Of a DNA stretch of 9,046 bases, positions 6,386 through 9,046 are shown in pieces. Source of the DNA: Nitrospinota bacterium (GTDB taxonomy: Bacteria > Nitrospinota > Nitrospinia > UBA9942). The notes under the pieces are model-generated. The model was not told the DNA's origin, did no database searches, and saw only the letters and a list, made by a program, of their open reading frames with translations. A program made the position numbers and the translations under genes. The stretch covers positions 1-9,046 of the forward strand of contig JACQEW010000087.1 in the NCBI GenBank assembly GCA_016200365.1, given 5' to 3'. Every line of letters begins with the position of its first letter. Position 1 is the first letter of the stretch.

Positions 6386-6403
6386 GATTTTTGTGATTGC
6401 CTT
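6374..6403 (-). terminator. Inverted repeat in the divergent promoter region, terminator-like on the - strand
   Basis: AAGGCAA (6374-6380) and TTGCCTT (6397-6403) are perfect 7-bp inverted copies. Allowing one bulged base the stem grows to include TCA/TGA. On the - strand the stem is followed by a T run (TTTTTT ending near 6370), so it could stop antisense transcripts coming from the methyltransferase side before they enter the caspase gene. It also overlaps the caspase -35 and lies just outside the opposite promoter, so an operator role is equally possible. Confidence 0.45.
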
Positions 6404-6411
6404 GTAAAAAT

Positions 6412-6440
6412 TTGACACATTCAAAATTAATTTGTATGAT
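6412..6440 (+). promoter_or_regulatory. Near-consensus sigma70 promoter for the nuclease-like gene
   Basis: TTGACA (6412-6417), a 17-base spacer and TATGAT (6435-6440) make a near-perfect housekeeping promoter. Transcription would start near 6447, leaving a leader of about 60 bases before ATG 6508. It faces away from the caspase promoter, with the two -35 elements about 26 bases apart. Confidence 0.75.
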
Positions 6441-6507
6441 GCTGCTACTTTAAGACACATAATATGAGATTGGGTAATATTGGCATAATATAAATAAGGA
6501 TTTTATC

Positions 6508-7082
6508 ATGGAAATGAAAGAGGGACAGTTTGGTAAAATTGGGGAGCATATGGTTGGCTTTGAGCTTTCAAAGAGAGGCTGGATTGTATTCTTCCCTCCC
6601 TATGATGAGATGTCAAAAGAAATAAATGCACAATGCCTGATTGTGACAGCACAAGATATAAAATAATCTTTAGAACTATTCAGGTTAAATCCACGCATCT
6701 TGTTGATGAAGGCAAAAATCTCGGATTCAATTTTAAATTTCAAGATCTATTGGATGATGATAGGCATTTTTTTGTTATTTATAATCGTGATATCGTCGAA
6801 AATAGGGAGAAGCATTTTTACTGGATATTAAGTGTTCAGGATTTTAGGTCTATAAAAAATACTGAAACAACGGCATTTAAGATATATCAGAACGATAGAT
6901 GCCATTTCCCCCCGGATAGATTAAGTCAGTTTTTATATAATGAAGTGCCTGTTAATGAACTCTGGAATAGAATGGAAGAAGCTAAAGACTCAAATGATTT
7001 TGAGACCTTTAAACGACTTTATACCGAGATTGAGAGGCTTGACCGTTTTAGAATATTGGACAGCCCGTCAACTAAAGACTAA
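6508..7082 (+). pseudogene. Frameshifted PD-(D/E)XK nuclease-like gene, probable restriction partner
   Basis: The original start is most likely ATG 6508, which has AAGGA (6496-6500) at 7-nt spacing behind a strong promoter. This frame gives MEMKEGQFGKIGEHMVGFEL and then SKRGWIVFFPPYDE before drifting into unrelated residues and a stop at 6664-6666. A second frame carries on with KIIFRTIQVKSTHL to the stop at 7080-7082. Joined, the two parts show the layout of PD-(D/E)XK nucleases: G-x-x-x-E in the first helix (E13), an acidic residue after a strand (PPYDE) and a Q-x-K (IQVKS) on the next strand. One added A in the AAAA tract 6615-6618 would restore a single frame of about 191 codons. The gene overlaps the methyltransferase tail to tail by 11 bases, which suggests an R-M pair with a broken R. 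The nuclease call is inferred from motifs; a sequencing error is an alternative to true decay. Confidence 0.6.
6633..7082 (+). CDS. Open 3' part (149 aa) of the broken nuclease-like gene
   Basis: This is the longest uninterrupted reading frame of the locus, and an automatic caller would report it alone. It lacks the first helix and acidic residue of the PD-(D/E)XK fold, which lie in the other frame at 6508-6608, but keeps RTIQVKS (about residues 14-20) and a later helical region rich in aromatic and charged residues. A Cys pair (CTMPDC) straddles its first codon, which suggests the true protein runs through this point. No Shine-Dalgarno precedes ATG 6633. If translated alone it would almost surely be inactive as a nuclease. 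Confidence 0.5.
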   Translation: MPDCDSTRYKIIFRTIQVKSTHLVDEGKNLGFNFKFQDLLDDDRHFFVIYNRDIVENREKHFYWILSVQDFRSIKNTETTAFKIYQNDRCHFPPDRLSQFLYNEVPVNELWNRMEEAKDSNDFETFKRLYTEIERLDRFRILDSPSTKD

Positions 7083-8550
7083 ACTCTTCTAATTTGGTTT
7101 TTCCGTTAAATTCTTCCAAAACCCTTTTTTTAATAACAGATTCAAACATTGTTTTATTTATCTCGATGCCGATACCGATGCGTCCGAGTTTTTTAGCAGC
7201 AATTGCAGTTGTAAAGCTTCCTGCAAACGGGTCTAAAATATTTTCTCCATCATAGGAGAAATATTTTACTGCCATCTCAGGAATATCTTTTGGAAAAGGA
7301 GCGCTGTGTCCGACTCTGTTGTTGCCATTGTGGTCAATTTTTATAACAGGAGGAAATTTAACAATATCTCTCCGCCATTTATTTAATGTAAACTCATCAA
7401 TCTCATTTTCATTCGTTCTTTTAGCCATATCTTGCATCATATTTGACCTTAAAGAAAATCTTTTTCCCCTGTTGTGAGGGCTTCTTTCGAGACATTTATC
7501 ATTTTTGCATTCCCAGCTTTGAATGCCAATTTCCGACTGTGTGTTTCCATTTACATTTAAAGAGCCGCAAATTGGGCAGGGTATTCTGCTGGTATCCAGT
7601 CTGTGTTTGTGAAAAATCAAGATATGCTCATAACAATTTATAGGATATTGGTAAAAGGGATAGTTTATGCCGCCGTTCTTATGCCGTTGACTCTCAACCT
7701 CTCCTTTATCCCATATAATATCGTCTACAAATTCAAAACCTTCTTCCTCAAAAATTTTTATAAAATATGCCCCAAGGGGTAATCTTCTTTTGCCCCATAC
7801 GGATTTTGTTTTGAGATTGTCGTTATCAAAAACATCACCCACATTGAAAACCCATATTCTATGGTTATCCAATACTCTATAGGATTCTCTGATTATTAAC
7901 CTCATATCTTCGAGATAGGAGGTAAGATTTTCCCATTGTGAATATTCCCTTGCATTATAATAAGGTGGAGAGGTTATCATAAGATGAATTGATTCTGACT
8001 TCATCTTTCTTAAGGCGATTAAACAATTTCCCCATATTACTTTTAAATCATTATTACTACTTAGAAACTTATCGAGCTTAATATCGCAGTTTTCTATATA
8101 TTCATTTTGATACCTTTTCTTTAGTATGGAGAGATATTTTTCTGTAAAAATTTTTACTGCCTCATTACCTTGAAAATCGCTGACATATTTTGAAAGTTTT
8201 ATTTGTAGCTCATTAAATTCTTCGATAGTAAGGAGTTTACTTAGATGTTCCTTATTATGCTTTAAAAGGTAGGGGATGGTTATCTTATAATTATTTTTAA
8301 TTTTCTGGGGTTGAAGCTTTTGCGAATTATATGGAAACTGTAATTCAAGATTTTCAGATATCGTAGGATTTTCAAAATAATCAGTCGGATACCCATTATC
8401 CTGATTATTATCAATCCACTGCAATACATTAGTTCTGTCATATCTATAAGATGACCCCACTTTAATACAGGGCATGCCTCTCTTTTTTAGGCGCCAAAGC
8501 GTTGTCCGAGAAATTTTCAAATCATCTAATAATTCTTTTTCGGTAAGCAT
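7072..8550 (-). CDS. Beta-class DNA methyltransferase (N4-cytosine or N6-adenine) with N-terminal HTH
   Basis: From ATG 8550 the protein has 492 residues. Residues 1-49 form a MerR/excisionase-type helix-turn-helix (MLTEKELLDDLKISRTTLWR, then a wing and SSYRYDRTNVLQWID). Residues about 50-165 are a helical linker. The methyltransferase follows: GNCLIALRKM (about 174-183), catalytic motif IV TSPPYYN (193-199), a Cys4 zinc-ribbon-like insert (C325, C328, C348, C353) in the likely target-recognition region, HSAPFP (414-419) and the AdoMet motif DPFAGSFTT (440-448). Motif IV before motif I marks the beta class, and TSPPY is common in N4-cytosine enzymes; the target site cannot be read. A TTG at 8583 would add 11 residues, but it lies upstream of the predicted transcription start, so ATG 8550 is preferred. 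No good Shine-Dalgarno is seen. The 3' end overlaps the nuclease-like gene by 11 bases. Confidence 0.9.
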   Translation of the reverse strand: MLTEKELLDDLKISRTTLWRLKKRGMPCIKVGSSYRYDRTNVLQWIDNNQDNGYPTDYFENPTISENLELQFPYNSQKLQPQKIKNNYKITIPYLLKHNKEHLSKLLTIEEFNELQIKLSKYVSDFQGNEAVKIFTEKYLSILKKRYQNEYIENCDIKLDKFLSSNNDLKVIWGNCLIALRKMKSESIHLMITSPPYYNAREYSQWENLTSYLEDMRLIIRESYRVLDNHRIWVFNVGDVFDNDNLKTKSVWGKRRLPLGAYFIKIFEEEGFEFVDDIIWDKGEVESQRHKNGGINYPFYQYPINCYEHILIFHKHRLDTSRIPCPICGSLNVNGNTQSEIGIQSWECKNDKCLERSPHNRGKRFSLRSNMMQDMAKRTNENEIDEFTLNKWRRDIVKFPPVIKIDHNGNNRVGHSAPFPKDIPEMAVKYFSYDGENILDPFAGSFTTAIAAKKLGRIGIGIEINKTMFESVIKKRVLEEFNGKTKLEEFSL

Positions 8551-8555
8551 ATTTA

Positions 8556-8582
8556 TTAAACAATATGAAACAGTCTGAAACA
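8556..8582. promoter_or_regulatory. Three 7-bp iterons at 10-bp spacing, candidate autoregulatory operator
   Basis: On the + strand TTAAACA (8556-8562), TGAAACA (8566-8572) and TGAAACA (8576-8582) repeat exactly every 10 bases, close to one helical turn, so all face the same side of the DNA. They cover the predicted transcription start (near 8578) and most of the short leader of the methyltransferase gene. The encoded N-terminal HTH is the obvious candidate to bind here, as in R-M systems where the methyltransferase represses itself. Binding is inference. Confidence 0.5.
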
Positions 8583-8584
8583 AG

Positions 8585-8612
8585 ATTATATTTAAAAGAT
8601 AATTTTTGTCAA
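8585..8612 (-). promoter_or_regulatory. Consensus sigma70 promoter for the methyltransferase gene
   Basis: On the - strand a perfect TTGACA (8607-8612) and a perfect TATAAT (8585-8590) are separated by 16 bases. The start would be near 8578, giving a leader of about 28 bases to ATG 8550 and leaving the TTG at 8583 outside the transcript. This is the strongest promoter in the window. Confidence 0.8.
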
Positions 8613-8655
8613 GGAAAAATTGATGTGTTTAATTTGATTGTCTGTCTGCGATTTT

Positions 8656-9046
8656 CTATGCCCTTATGTTATACGCTGTGAGGAAGACGAAGACAATACC
8701 GAGTATAAGCACGGCAATGTTTAGGATAACAGATTTAAGGTGAAGGGACTTAAACTCCGTCCTCAAGGACTCCTTTTTTACAGGGTCTTCGACTGCCTTT
8801 ATCTCTGCCTTAATCTCCCTTACCTTACTCCCTACCGCAAGACCTGAATAAAATGTTATAAATGTCATAAGAACAAGGAGCGATATTTTCAGAACCGGAA
8901 CACTCTTTTCATAGACAGCCATATAGGCGAGTGTAAGAAGTGCGGCAATGCTGCATATATAACCTATGAGCCAGTATTTCGGGAATATCTCTCCGACCAC
9001 ATCGCCGGCAGTCTCCCTCGGCAGCACCTTGAATATTGCCGGTGCA
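8656..9046 (-). CDS. DUF4149-like multi-pass membrane protein, 5' end outside the window
   Basis: The frame stays open to the window edge and reads APAIFKVLPRETAGDVVGEI and then FPKYWLIGYI, the conserved stretch of DUF4149 (TMEM205-like) proteins, so the GTG at 9027 is an internal Val rather than the start. The visible 129 residues contain three membrane helices: YWLIGYICSIAALLTLAYMAV, VLKISLLVLMTFITFYSGLAV and, at the C-terminus, SVILNIAVLILGIVFVFLTA. A charged loop (KVREIKAEIKAVEDPVKKE) separates the last two. One more N-terminal helix is expected off the window. The function of the family is not established. The gene lies 43 bases upstream of the methyltransferase promoter on the same strand, with no clear terminator between. 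Confidence 0.75.
   Translation of the reverse strand, partial: APAIFKVLPRETAGDVVGEIFPKYWLIGYICSIAALLTLAYMAVYEKSVPVLKISLLVLMTFITFYSGLAVGSKVREIKAEIKAVEDPVKKESLRTEFKSLHLKSVILNIAVLILGIVFVFLTAYNIRA

Noticed and set aside
6608..6632. Programmed -1 frameshift in the nuclease-like gene
   Set aside because: The site CAAAAGA does not form a standard X-XXY-YYZ slippery heptamer in the reading frame, and no strong downstream stem was seen. A simple indel explains it better.
8551..8583. TTG at 8583 as the start of the methyltransferase, adding 11 residues
   Set aside because: It lies only 1 base after the perfect TATAAT, upstream of the expected transcription start, and has no Shine-Dalgarno. The HTH domain begins naturally at ATG 8550.
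4779..8583. Caspase gene and R-M module as one defence system
   Set aside because: The caspase-like protein carries a signal peptide, which places it outside the cytoplasm, and the two units are divergently transcribed. Shared promoter space alone does not support a joint function.
1..9046. CRISPR array, tRNA or rRNA genes
   Set aside because: No spaced repeat array of CRISPR type and no recognisable tRNA or rRNA sequence was found on reading both strands; the AGCTNNN array has a 7-bp period and no spacers.

Overview
This window looks like part of a chromosome from a Gram-negative (two-membrane) bacterium. The main evidence is a four-gene MlaE/MlaF/MlaD plus auxiliary-lipoprotein operon, an exported caspase-like protein and a DUF4149-type membrane protein. 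The style fits Nitrospirota or a deltaproteobacterial-type lineage, but I cannot fix the taxon from the sequence alone.

Layout. Bases 1-870 look like an eroded accessory stretch: a decayed Clp/HSP100 C-terminal remnant, a small intact cupin gene with a good intrinsic terminator, and a toxin-antitoxin locus whose antitoxin is intact while its overlapping RelE/ParE-type toxin stops after 16 codons. From 868 to 4751 lies an operon on the + strand: STAS-MlaE permease, MlaF ATPase, MlaD substrate-binding protein and a PqiC-like lipoprotein. Together these would form a lipid ABC transporter bridging inner and outer membranes. Two inserted structures interrupt the operon: a 119-bp imperfect palindrome between permease and ATPase, and a strict 7-bp AGCTNNN array that contains the ATPase stop codon.

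Bases 4779-6335 (- strand) encode an exported caspase-like protein with an EF-hand-type loop, a charged coiled coil and a C-terminal beta-rich domain. Its promoter stands back to back with a near-consensus + strand promoter for the next module.

Bases 6412-8612 form a compact, visibly AT-richer restriction-modification-like module. A PD-(D/E)XK nuclease-like gene (6508-7082) is broken by a frame change that one extra A in an A4 tract would repair. It meets tail to tail, with an 11-bp overlap, a beta-class DNA methyltransferase that carries an N-terminal helix-turn-helix and a zinc-ribbon-like insert. The methyltransferase promoter has perfect -35 and -10 hexamers, and three 7-bp repeats spaced exactly 10 bp apart cover the predicted transcription start, suggesting autoregulation. 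The window ends inside a DUF4149-like membrane protein gene on the - strand.

Functionally, the transporter operon is the core housekeeping part. The toxin-antitoxin and restriction modules each appear to keep the protective partner (antitoxin, methyltransferase) while the toxic partner (toxin, nuclease) is broken.
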